The notes below the pieces were generated by a model. It made no database searches. It was not told where the DNA came from and saw only the letters and a list, made by a program, of their open reading frames with translations. Shown one piece after another: positions 23,758 through 32,683 of a DNA stretch of 64,000 bases; positions within the stretch are counted from its first letter, which is position 1, and each line of letters begins with the position of its first letter. Origin of the DNA: Symsagittifera roscoffensis. Its lineage: Eukaryota; Xenacoelomorpha; Acoela; Convolutidae. The stretch lies in contig NC_087062.1 of NCBI RefSeq assembly GCF_963678635.1, forward strand, positions 36,916,052 to 36,980,051, read 5' to 3'. Made by a program: the position numbers and the translations under genes.

Positions 23758-24029
23758 AAATTTTTCCAATTGTCCGAAAAAGGTTGAAATTTGGGTAAAT
23801 ATGATAACGGGTGTATCTAGGGTACAAAAAAGTGAAAAATCAAGGATAATAGTTAAGTTTTTATTGCTTGGCAATATGGATTTACTCTGAAAACTGAAAA
23901 CAAAAGAAACTTCTGATTATAATTTATTATTATAACTACATCCTTTCAAAAACCCAATGATATCGTTGGGTTGATATGACCTAATCATAGTAATTAAGTT
24001 CTTGTCGAGTTTTTAGTACTTAGCCTTTT

Positions 24030-24500
24030 AGGGTTGGGGACCAGAATCGTGAACAAGGAACTGCTCGCCATCATGAGTTTTCTGTAGAGCCAATTCAAAG
24101 CCAGTAAGCGATGTTGGCTCTGCCATCTTCGGTCTTTTTTTCGCGTCGAACTCTATTTACAGTTTGCTGATTAGAAGAATAACTTGGTAACTGAACAGCT
24201 GTTTCTCGGTTCACATCACGTTGGGCTGCGAAAATAGTCTACCGCGTTGTTACATCAGATACTGCTGCTGGATCTTAGTAACTTTCTGAACTTACGTTTT
24301 TCGATGTCAACTTGATCGGGAAAGTGGCAGTGATCTTTACCGATCTCAACGGAGTCCTCTTTTGTACGCAAATGGCCATTGCAACTACTTTGTACGCAGC
24401 GCCAGGAAAGAGAGTTGTTTGACAGTGTTCGGTGTTTAATATCAGCATACCCTTCAAAAATCATGAACCCAGAACTTTCGTTAGGAAGCATTATTTCCAT
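24030..24500 (-). pseudogene. FLYWCH zinc-finger protein remnant (MULE-associated)
   Basis: The minus-strand frame 24500-24255 begins MEIMLPNE and contains a FLYWCH-type finger: an aromatic/glycine stretch FMIFEGYAD, then WRC-x4-C, then HCH. The frame stops, but coding-like sequence continues in other frames to about 24030. This includes AAQRDVNRETAVQLPS and, after another shift, GEQFLVHDSG. These follow FLYWCH in transposon-associated proteins. No transposase catalytic region is visible. At least two frameshifts or stops mean it is not intact. Confidence 0.65.
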
Positions 24501-24911
24501 CGATAGTTAGTAAATTTTGTTTCCATTGAGTGTTTCCAAAGGTTCGAACTTGAACAACATGTCTATTTTTGCATGGATGAAAAAAAAAGTCCAATTTTCT
24601 ATTTTTCGTTAACTTTTATGTTTCGCACAATATTGCTTTTAATGAGTGGCCGCTGCTGTAATCTCTGTTGTTCTATTTTCTCTGCTATACTACCTTTTGT
24701 TATCTGATTAGTTGGAATCAAAATGTGTTTAATCCGAGATAAATTTTCTTATCAGCTTCTGGAACAATTATCACTGTGATCAATGGGATTGTTTTTTGGG
24801 CTTTTTTTCGGACCATTTTTGGGACTGTTTTGTATGGGATTATTTTTTGTACTTTGCCATGGTTTTCGGACTGTTTTGTATTGGACTGTTTTGTATGGTA
24901 CTGTTTTGTAC

Positions 24912-26160
24912 AGACATGTTTCGTTCTACTTACGCGTAAGCGGCGGCGAATTATCCATGCTAAGAAATCATTCCACAATCAATTGATGCAAGATACTTGC
25001 TCTATCAAAAAGACAATATGCCTAGTTCAGTTTTGTTTGCGAAAAGTTACCAGTGCCCCAGTTTTACGTCATCCATTGTTGGTAAAAAAAAGTTTTTAAG
25101 GCGTCAAAAAGTTTTTAAGGCGTCAAACACGGAGAGCACGCGCCCAGAAAAAGCAATCTTTTGGACAAAATTCTTAAAAGTGCTTAACAACGGATTTAAT
25201 TTTTTGTGCCAAAGTGACGTACTTTGGAGAGTTTTGCCAAAGTCTTTATGGTGTTTCAGTGGGACTCAGGGGGACAATTTGATTGAACTTAACTTTTTTG
25301 AAGAACATCCCCTTTAAAAAATCCTGTGCATGTCATTGGTCTAAGATGATTTAAAAGACATAGTCAACAGTCATTTGGAAAAAGCCACTAAACGCAAGCG
25401 AGCAAAAAAGTTACTTGAGTTGTTTTTGAAGAACTTGCAAATTTGTAGCAGTTGGAACAGTTGCAAGCTGCCCGAGCGAAAAAGAGCCCGGCCCGAGGGC
25501 ACGAAGTGCCCTAGGCCATCTTCAACTATGTTCTAACTGTTGAAGAGATTGTTTTTGCTCATTCTGAGGGAAAGATGCTAGAAAATTGTGAAAGAGCCTA
25601 GAAAGTTGTAAAAGAGCCCAGAAAAGTGCTCGAAACTATGCAAATGATTTCTTTTTTCATTCATGCATTCTAATATTTCATTTTTCATTCATGCCTTGTC
25701 GTGAAAGAACATGTGAGAAAGAGCAAAAACATACTCTTCCAAAAATCGGAGAAAAAATATAGTGTCTTAGAGCTCTTTGAACTTGAGGCACAAAAAATTA
25801 TTGATAAGTTTTTGATGAAATTACACCATATTGAGAATAATATTTTTTTTCGCGTCCATAAAAAGAGTGGAATTCCTCATCCTTTTACCAAATGCAATTG
25901 AACTTAATGGAAAATATTAAATTTGGTTACAAAAAAACTTCAAGTTTCCACGTCTTAAGATATAAAATGCAGCACTAAAGCTCCTTGAATTTCACAAATA
26001 ACCTATGATAACTTTTTCTTTTGGTAAAAACAACTCAATTTGAGAAAACTGGATTAAAAAGTAAAGTTTTTTCTGCTGAAAAACATTTTCCGTTTCAAAA
26101 AGGGATCAATTGAGCAATCTCCCCCTTCTCGCTGGAGGAGGAGAGATAGCTCAATAGGTA
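24912..26160. other. Unassigned; short direct repeat at 25084-25128
   Basis: Holds a two-copy direct repeat (aaaaagtttttaaggcgtc). It also has two plus-strand frames without recognisable domains (24997-25317, 106 codons, and 25701-25901, 66 codons). Neither has clear splice sites or codon conservation, so no gene is called. Confidence 0.4.
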
Positions 26161-26174
26161 TCTGCAAAATGTTT

Positions 26175-26225
26175 ACACAGAGGCGAAGCGGAGCTTCGTA
26201 CCACTTGCGACACAACACATAGATA
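26175..26225. repeat. Dispersed hairpin motif copy
   Basis: cgaagc-gga-gcttcg hairpin at 26184-26198 followed by taccacttgcgacacaaca; same family as 27767-27783, 35585 and 37125-37141. Confidence 0.65.
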
Positions 26226-26462
26226 GAAAACTTGTCAACAAAATATTTCGAATCTTGAAAAAAAAAAACTAGATGAAACGAAACTTTTGTATAATTTCAA
26301 AAAAGCTGGTTGTTTTTCAGATTTATTTCTAACAAAAAACAATTTTGTATAACTACTTGTTAACCCAAAACCTTAGTTGTTTCTCTGCTGAAATAAGCTC
26401 GAAGAGTAAACTATTTCGAGATTATCGCTTTTCCCCAGGAGACATCAATTCTCTAACAAACA

Positions 26463-27750
26463 ATTAAGGAGTCGCCGCTTCTGCAGGAACCATTATCGCA
26501 ACCGGTTCTTTCAGCTGAATTTTTCATCCCAGATTTGAGTGTCTAAAAATTTCTATATAACAGTCAAAAACATTGAAAAAAAAACAGCCAAAAGGTTTTC
26601 CAAAATCCATAACAAATTCCTGCAAAGAGCAGATTGTGACCGCTGAAGCAGTTATAAGTCTCAAAACTTGGTTTTTTGATTGAACACAACCTGAGAATTA
26701 CCTCGGTAGTTTTCGCGTGAAGTCGAAAAGTTTGCAAAAAACTGTCAAAATGTCGACTTGTTTGAAGGCCACAATTGTTTTCTAAAACAAACAGGGCATT
26801 GCTAGTTATAAAGGTAGGCTTTCAACAACCTGTTGAACCTGTTGTTTCGATTAAACCTATGATGTCGGATTTTACAAGATATCTAGCGAGAAAAGCCCAC
26901 AAACCGGTCTCAAATTAAAAACTTGACCTTTCCAAGTCTTTGCTTCTGGTGTGAAAAGTAGGGGATAGCAGCTTATGCACAAAGGATTTACCCATTTTGT
27001 TACTTCGAGTCAAACCAAAATCTCAAATTTGGGAGGGTAGTTTTCGAGAAATTTCAAAATTTAAGAAAAAAAACGGTCAAAAAACCAAAATTTTGACTTT
27101 TCCGAGGGTCAGAACTTTTGGTTTCAGAAAAGTTTGGTTTCGGTGCAGTCGCATATGAGCTTACCACAATCCGTTCTTTGAGTTGAACCCAAAATCTCAG
27201 AAATCGCAGGGTGGTTTGCGAGAATAGTCAGAAAACGGTCAAAATATCAAAAATTTGACTTCTTCGAGGGTGATAAATTTTTTGTATTAAAAAACTTAAG
27301 AGTTGCCACTAGCCGATGCAGAGGAGCTTCCGACTGCCCATTATATCAATTGAACCCACAATATTAAGTTGAGAGCTTGGTTTTCGAGAAAACCTAAATT
27401 CATTCACAAAACGGTCAAAAGTCAAAAATTTTGAACATTCCGAGTACCATAACTTTATGTGCGAAATTTTTTTTGGCGCAGTTGCTTATGCAGAGAGCAT
27501 GTCAAAACCCGTAATTATCACTGAAATCAAAGACTCCGATTTTGGAGGCTAGTATTTAAGAAAACGAAAAAAAATCAAAAGCAAGGGTCAAATATACCCC
27601 ACATACTTTTTCGAAGGATGTTGACAGAGAGGTCAAGTAAAGAGGGATTCTAGGGGAGTATACAACACAGGGAGTAAGCGGTCAATTGAAAACTTTTTTT
27701 GAAAGTTAGTAGAAGTTTCCGAAAAAAACTTTTCAACTAAAATTGGAAAT
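26463..27750. repeat. ~170 bp degenerate tandem repeat array
   Basis: Starts with aaggagtcgccgcttctgca. Units share 'ccaaaatctcaga', 'gggagggtagttttcgagaa', 'cggtcaaaa..tcaaaattttgacttttccgagggcc', 'gcagtcgcatatg'. The 'agggtagttttcgag' phrase recurs near 26702, 26862, 27031, 27206, 27371 and 27542, a spacing of 160-175 bp. The array ends in the block at 27597-27690 (cccacatactttttcgaagg...gggagtaagcgg). Confidence 0.75.
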
Positions 27751-27763
27751 AATTTTTCACACA

Positions 27764-28613
27764 GAGGCGAAGCAGAGCTTCGCGCCACTTGCGATACAAC
27801 ACAAAAATATTTTAAAAAAAACAAAAGCCGAGAAAAATGAAAATTTATGGAAAAAATGTAGGTCATATAAACTTTTATATATCGCGATAGCAGATCATTA
27901 CAGGCAAACATGCCAGAAACTTGAATTTTAAACAACAACAATGGAACAAAATTTACGAAAAGAAACAAAGCCGACAATCTTTGAGCAGACACAAGATGAG
28001 CCAAGAAAAATATTATTCTATAAAAAACGTCCACTTTATACAACAATGGACAACACTTGCACTTGCAATTATAATGAAAAATGTTTACAGCACAAGAAAA
28101 ATCAGTGATGAGGCAATTAAGTCAACCATCTTTGAGCTGGAACCACCTGAACCGAAAAAAAAAACGATAATTCGATTTTTTTTTCATCAAGGTTGTTGTC
28201 GTTGTTGTGTTTGTTGTTGCTGTTGTTGTTGTTGCTGTTGTTGTTGTTGCTGTTGTTGTTGTTGGTGTTATTGTTGTTGCTGTTGTTGTTGTTGAAAAGC
28301 CTTGTAACTAGCATTTCTCGGGGCCAGGGTCGCCCAAACAGCGAAGAAACGAAAAACAACAATTCAATTTTCTCGAATTTTTTTCCGACTTGCTTGATCT
28401 GATAAAAAAAAACAAGATCCGGCCACGAATCGAACCCCAGACCTTAGGGTACAAAGGCAACTGCTTTACCTCCAAGCCCAGGGGGAAGCAACCTGGGACA
28501 TGTTAAGAGAAGGTAAGAAAAGTGAAAAGAAGTCATTCAACTAATGTTGTTAAACAAGTTAACCCGAAAAAAGTCTTTATTCCAGTTTGATAACGCTTGC
28601 TTATCGCAAGCGT
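27764..28613 (-). mobile_element. Non-autonomous element with hairpin ends and tRNA-like core
   Basis: Bounded by a 7 bp hairpin (gcgaagc-aga-gcttcgc, 27767-27783) and an 8 bp hairpin (acgcttgc-ttatc-gcaagcgt, 28593-28613). Between them are a body shared with 35581-36348 and a microsatellite. A tRNA-like segment lies at 28408-28500. Read on the minus strand, it has an A-box-like ggcttggaggtaaagcagt and a B box ggggttcgattc. From 28339 to the right-hand hairpin it is nearly identical to 36070-36345. It looks like a SINE-type family; the driving enzyme is unknown. Confidence 0.65.
28191..28294. repeat. TTG/TGC trinucleotide microsatellite
   Basis: About 100 bases of (ttg)n interrupted by tgc. 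It produces artefactual poly-Cys, poly-Leu and poly-Asn reading frames on both strands. Confidence 0.95.
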
Positions 28614-28809
28614 AATAACAAAATGAACTTTCAATAACCGAGTGGTAAACCAAAAACCGACTGAAAAAAAGTGCGGAGAGGAGTATTGAAATTGATTTTC
28701 CCTTGAAAGAACCCAAAACTAGATCATAAAGCCGATAACAAATAGGCCGAAAAAATTTGGATCGAGAAATTTTTTTAACGAAACAAAATGAATATTTCCC
28801 GTTTGAAAA

Positions 28810-29010
28810 AATACTGGTCAAGGTCAGATTCGAAATCAGGACCTTTGGCGTCCCAGGAATATTCGTTACCTCCAGGCTAATGGCCGACTACGCATAGAAG
28901 TTTGATATCATTATGAACCAAGATACAAGAGATTCTGTTCATAAAGTTATTAAATCGAAAAAAGTCTGTTCCGATTTGAAAACGCTTGCTAGTCATGCTT
29001 AATAACCACT
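28810..29010 (-). repeat. tRNA-like SINE copy, diverged
   Basis: The minus strand of 28812-28895 shows ttagcctggaggtaacgaat (A box) and gatttcgaatctgacc (B box). Downstream, 28965-29005 carries the family end 'aaagtctgttccgatttgaaaacgcttgc', with its hairpin now broken (tagtcatgctt). Confidence 0.6.
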
Positions 29011-29244
29011 CGAAAAAAATTTGAATGTTGGAAAATCATAAGCCAAAACACCAATGTGGAACACCAAAATTCACACCATCAAAACTCAATAAGTACTTTC
29101 TGATTGAAAAAAATTTACTAAAACTGATGGATCTTAAGCCGGACGAATTTTTGGTCTAAAATTAAAAAACGCGATTGCGTGCATTATTAAGGTGCTAAAA
29201 ACACCTTCTTTGGTATTTAGATGCAAAGTTAGAACAGTAAACCT

Positions 29245-29290
29245 GGTAACTAGCTTTTCTCGGGGCAATGGTCGCCAAAATTTGCAAAAA
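29245..29290. repeat. Short shared motif
   Basis: taactagcttttctcggggcaatggtcgcc here closely matches taactagcatttctcggggccagggtcgcc at 28305-28334; a boundary fragment of the same repeat family. Confidence 0.5.
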
Positions 29291-29346
29291 AAAATTAATA
29301 ATTTTAGGTTATTTCTTTTTCAAAAATGTTTCTTTAAATTTAGAAA

Positions 29347-30211
29347 ATGGAGGTGAGAAAGATTGCTGAATTGATCCCAAAAAAGAGTCTTCAAAAATAT
29401 GAACAGTAAGTGCCTAGTAGAAAAAGTTAAATCTTTTAATGAAGTGGCATGAAAACAAGTAACCAAATTTTTTCACAAAGCATAGACTGACAAAATGTTT
29501 CCTGGTACTTGAATAAGTGCCATAAAACTACGCCAGGATATGGAAGAAAAAATTCTTCCATGCTTAGTTGGAGCCGGATTAGTGGCGTAAACCTAAACAG
29601 AATACTATAAAGGAGCCGAAATCATAACTGAGCATTGTTATCAGTTGACTGCAACACGTTCCATCGAAAGAGGTGATTAACAAAGCTTAAACATGTATTG
29701 AAATGAATGATAAATGTTGAGTTGAGGATAAAGATCCTCATTTCAGTATTAGTTTTGAAAAGCTCAGGTAAAGACATTGAATTACGAAGAGTAGCGCATA
29801 TTCATTATTCAATTCAATAGAATTCAAACAATTCTTTTAAAGATGTTTTTTTTTATAAATTCAAATACACTTTTTTCATTTCAAATGGTCACAATGTTCA
29901 GCATAGAATTAGATTTCTTTCATTTTCTCTATTTTTGCGTACAGCAGAGATAACAATTTTTCATACGAAGCTATATGCATAATTCATAAATGGTCTACAT
30001 GTTCGATAAGAGAAACTGAAATTCGCTCACTGAAGAGCATGTACCTGAATGTTAAAGAGGCCAATTATGATGTCACTGTTAAGTGTGAAAGAATTTTTGG
30101 GACGCGCATGCGTCATGAAAAGGTAAATTGTCTTCCTCCATTCAGTTTTGAATCAGTATTCCTGTCCCTTTAACTAATAAGATGTATTTTTTACAGGTAA
30201 TTGGAAAATAA
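29347..30211 (+). CDS. Small three-exon gene, function unknown (83 codons)
   Basis: Assembled from splice signals and phase. Exon 1 starts after a tttaaatttag acceptor at 29343, has ATG at 29347, and ends at 29405 before GTAAGT with two bases of a codon. Exon 2 is 29945-30122. It follows ctatttttgcgtacag, contributes one base then 59 open codons, and ends in phase 0 before GTAAAT. Exon 3 starts at 30197 after ttttttacag and stops at TAA 30209-30211 after four codons. The protein begins MEVRKIAELIPKK and its centre is charged (IRETEIRSLKSMYLN). It has no signal peptide or membrane segment. The acceptor just upstream of the ATG could be a 5' UTR intron or a trans-splice site. I do not recognise the family. 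Confidence 0.55.
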
Positions 30212-31047
30212 TATGCTCATTAATTTTCATCCATTTGCCAACTTATTCGGCTTACTTCTTGTTAAGGAAAATCCAATAACTCTACAATGCCCCCAAATAT
30301 GAACCTTTCAGTTAAGTTTACAAATAAGCTGAACCAAATAATTCGCTACTTTTGGTTTGTTTCACGTGATTTCTCAGATCGTTTTCTTTTGGAGCGGCTG
30401 CCACTGCCATGGAGCCACTGATAATAAGGATTTTGATATTTTTTGCAACTTTCAAACCGACAACACCAAGATGCCACAGAAAATTGTGAACTTTTCTAAA
30501 ATTTAGAAGATGAAAGTGAAACGCACAATTATGTCTCAGAAAATACAAAAACCCGTGCTTTAAAAGCGCAAAATTCTGTGAAAGCAAAAAAAAAATCTTT
30601 TTTTTTGTCCTAAGTTTACATATCATTTTTTATATCGGCTCAATCTGCACACTCCATTTTTGTGCCCTATGATGAGAATACATTAGGCACGAGTATTCAT
30701 TAGACAAAACCGAATTAAAAACAGAAAGACCGATAGATCAAGCATCACTCTGCAACTTCTGCAAATTCTGACACACTTAAAATGATCAAGTCTCCCCAAA
30801 AAAAAAAACATAAGCTAGACCATGTCATGGTGAAATTGCTCGTAATTATGCGAAGGAACAGAATAAAAGCAGCCCAATTGATTCCGTTGTAGTCTCATCA
30901 AAAGAGGTTACTATGACTAGCGTCATTGAAATTAGAGACAGACGTAAAACCAATCAGCTAAATTCGCATGACTAAACCTTCAAGGATCTAATTATATCAG
31001 ATGCGGGCACAAAATCGAAAGACCAACAAAAATACTTTCCTTTTTTT
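30212..31047. other. No gene called
   Basis: 3' flank of the small gene; an AATAAA lies near 30861 on the plus strand. On the minus strand, ATG near 30409 opens a 30-codon frame (MAVAAAPKENDL...) with higher GC than its surroundings. This could be a first exon, but no matching downstream exon was found. Confidence 0.35.
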
Positions 31048-31227
31048 TCAAATAGAGAATAAGTAAATAACCCCTTCATCCTCTTTTGGCAGAAGACTAT
31101 TATTGTTTGAAATGAATTCGGTTAGTTGATCCTCCGATTCAGCGGCGCATAACATCAAAATAGCGCCCAGCTCAACATACAGGATGTTAATCGCAGTTAT
31201 CATCACCATGACGCTAACAAAAAGCAT
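31048..31227 (-). CDS. Possible short ORF or exon with hydrophobic segment
   Basis: 59-codon minus-strand frame. It has a hydrophobic stretch (VMVMITAINILYVELGAIL) followed by an acidic tail ending in TGA at 31048. A pyrimidine-rich acceptor (tgctttttgttag) lies a few codons after the ATG. It could therefore be a terminal exon of a spliced gene, perhaps an alternative end of the nuclear receptor upstream of it on this strand. No family recognised. Confidence 0.25.
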   Translation of the reverse strand: MLFVSVMVMITAINILYVELGAILMLCAAESEDQLTEFISNNNSLLPKEDEGVIYLFSI

Positions 31228-31855
31228 CTATTCATCATCGCTTGGCTGGCGAAGCCATACAGTTTTTAATGGCATAGCACAATTAAAATCGCAAAATCAT
31301 TAATGCATGAATGTTGATTGGGAAAATAATGGGAACTCACGTAAGACAATTGCGGATGTCCCGCAACCTCTATTTTGAACTGGAATGCAATTTCCTATTT
31401 CTTATTTGTGTCTGACGTAAATAGGTTGCTAAGCTTCCGATACATTCAGTTGTTAGTAAATAACTTCACAGGAAGAAAGGCATCCTTTTCAACAAACAAA
31501 TTGGTACGCTGAAAACCGCAATAATAAAAAAGATACATGAAGCAATTTATTCAACGATATATTTTCACATCAATGAATAAAATTAACACGAATAGCCTTT
31601 GTAAAACCAAAAACTATTTTCCGCCCCCGAAACCTACCTACAATACAAATTCCTTCCCGCAAAAGACAAAAAAATAGAAATAGAAAATATATCTAACATA
31701 CTTAAAACAAACCAAGGTTTATGTTTTACAAAGGTAACCAGAGTTTAGCGAAGCACATTAGTAAGATTACTAAAATAAGATTTCTGCAAATTCTAAGAAA
31801 TGTTGATTAAAGCACAGTAAAAAAAAACACTGACCAAAAGCATTAGTATCCTATG
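31228..31855 (-). other. Probable 3' flank of the nuclear receptor
   Basis: No coding sequence seen. TTTATT (AATAAA on the minus strand) occurs near 31546, about 310 bases after the receptor stop, and may be its poly(A) signal. Confidence 0.35.
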
Positions 31856-32683
31856 TTAATACTTGTCTCCAGCAGCAAAACAGCTCAGAAGATCATTAAA
31901 GACTTCGAAGTATTTCAAATGTGAGTATGCACCGAAAACAGATATCATTATATTGTTCATATAGCAGAGTTCGGTAGATAGAGTTTGATACCACTCCTGA
32001 TTCCGACTATTTGCTGAGTCATGCGGACAACACTTCTGGTTGGCCTCCGATTTGATAACATCAACTTCTCGGTGGGTTCGCAGGAAGTGTTGCTTAGTCG
32101 GCTCGGCCGCGTACATTTGAACCGCGAAGTAATTCAGCAGTGTAGCATACTCACACTGGGTCATTTGCAGCTTTCTCAGGGCATTCACAGCGCCCCAGAA
32201 CTTTCGAGATCCGAGGAGCAAACAATCATCGAAACAGCCATCATTATGTTCCATTCGTTTGTACAGGACGTCAACAAAGGGCAAGACAAGGAGCACGGAC
32301 ATGATCGGGAAAATTACCTTTCCCGGGTCGGCTACATCGAATTGATTGAAAGAGGAAAAATTGCAGGACATCTTTGCTAGATTTTGAAAAGCTAAACTGC
32401 CAGGTAAAAACTCGAAGCTGATGAATTGAAGTGTGAACGATTGTACCTCCTGCAAACAAACCCCGAGGTCGCTATGAGTGCACGACAGTTCAATTTTCGG
32501 CAGCCAATTTGTGCTTAGGACGGTAAAGATATTGTAGCAGTTTGCGAACCTCTCGCACTCTTCGTGTGATAAATGGCAGTAGTTTAACGGATTTATTGGT
32601 ACAGGTTGGTTGGTCAATTTTTCTCGACCAGATTTTTCTGCGCTCATATTGCAACATTGGTTATTGTTCTCCTGCTTGGGACT
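31856..32683 (-). CDS. Nuclear receptor exon 4: ligand-binding-domain-like
   Basis: 275 codons plus stop, uninterrupted. Helical, aliphatic-rich pattern: a block ALRKLQMTQCEYATLLNYFAV fits helices 8-9 of nuclear receptor LBDs, followed by a long helix-like LSTELCYMNNIMISVFGAY segment near the C terminus. The usual LBD signature between helices 3 and 5 is not clearly visible and no standard AF-2 motif ends the protein. The fold call therefore rests on pattern and on its place behind a DNA-binding-domain exon. Confidence 0.6.
   Translation of the reverse strand, partial: SPKQENNNQCCNMSAEKSGREKLTNQPVPINPLNYCHLSHEECERFANCYNIFTVLSTNWLPKIELSCTHSDLGVCLQEVQSFTLQFISFEFLPGSLAFQNLAKMSCNFSSFNQFDVADPGKVIFPIMSVLLVLPFVDVLYKRMEHNDGCFDDCLLLGSRKFWGAVNALRKLQMTQCEYATLLNYFAVQMYAAEPTKQHFLRTHREVDVIKSEANQKCCPHDSANSRNQEWYQTLSTELCYMNNIMISVFGAYSHLKYFEVFNDLLSCFAAGDKY

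Larger units (their letters stand above)
23479..24911 (-). mobile_element. MULE-like element with inverted terminal repeats
   Basis: The left end, from 23481 (acaaaacagtcccatacaaa agagtccgaaaa), is repeated in inverted orientation at about 24830-24910. There the motif ggactgttttgtat occurs several times and the last copy ends at 24909. A FLYWCH-type gene remnant (24030-24500) lies between the inverted repeats, as expected for Mutator-like elements carrying FLYWCH proteins. No target-site duplication is evident. Confidence 0.55.

Noticed and set aside
24718-24978. Repetitive Lys/Gln/Thr frame on the minus strand
   Set aside because: Translation of the iterated ggactgttttgtat motif at the end of the MULE-like element.
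27921-28402. Cys-, Leu- and Asn-rich frames
   Set aside because: They are translations of the TTG/TGC microsatellite at 28191-28294 within a repeat element.
28408-28500. Functional tRNA gene
   Set aside because: A and B boxes are present but the T-stem and acceptor stem do not pair and the same block is repeated with the same flanks at 36139; it is a SINE core.
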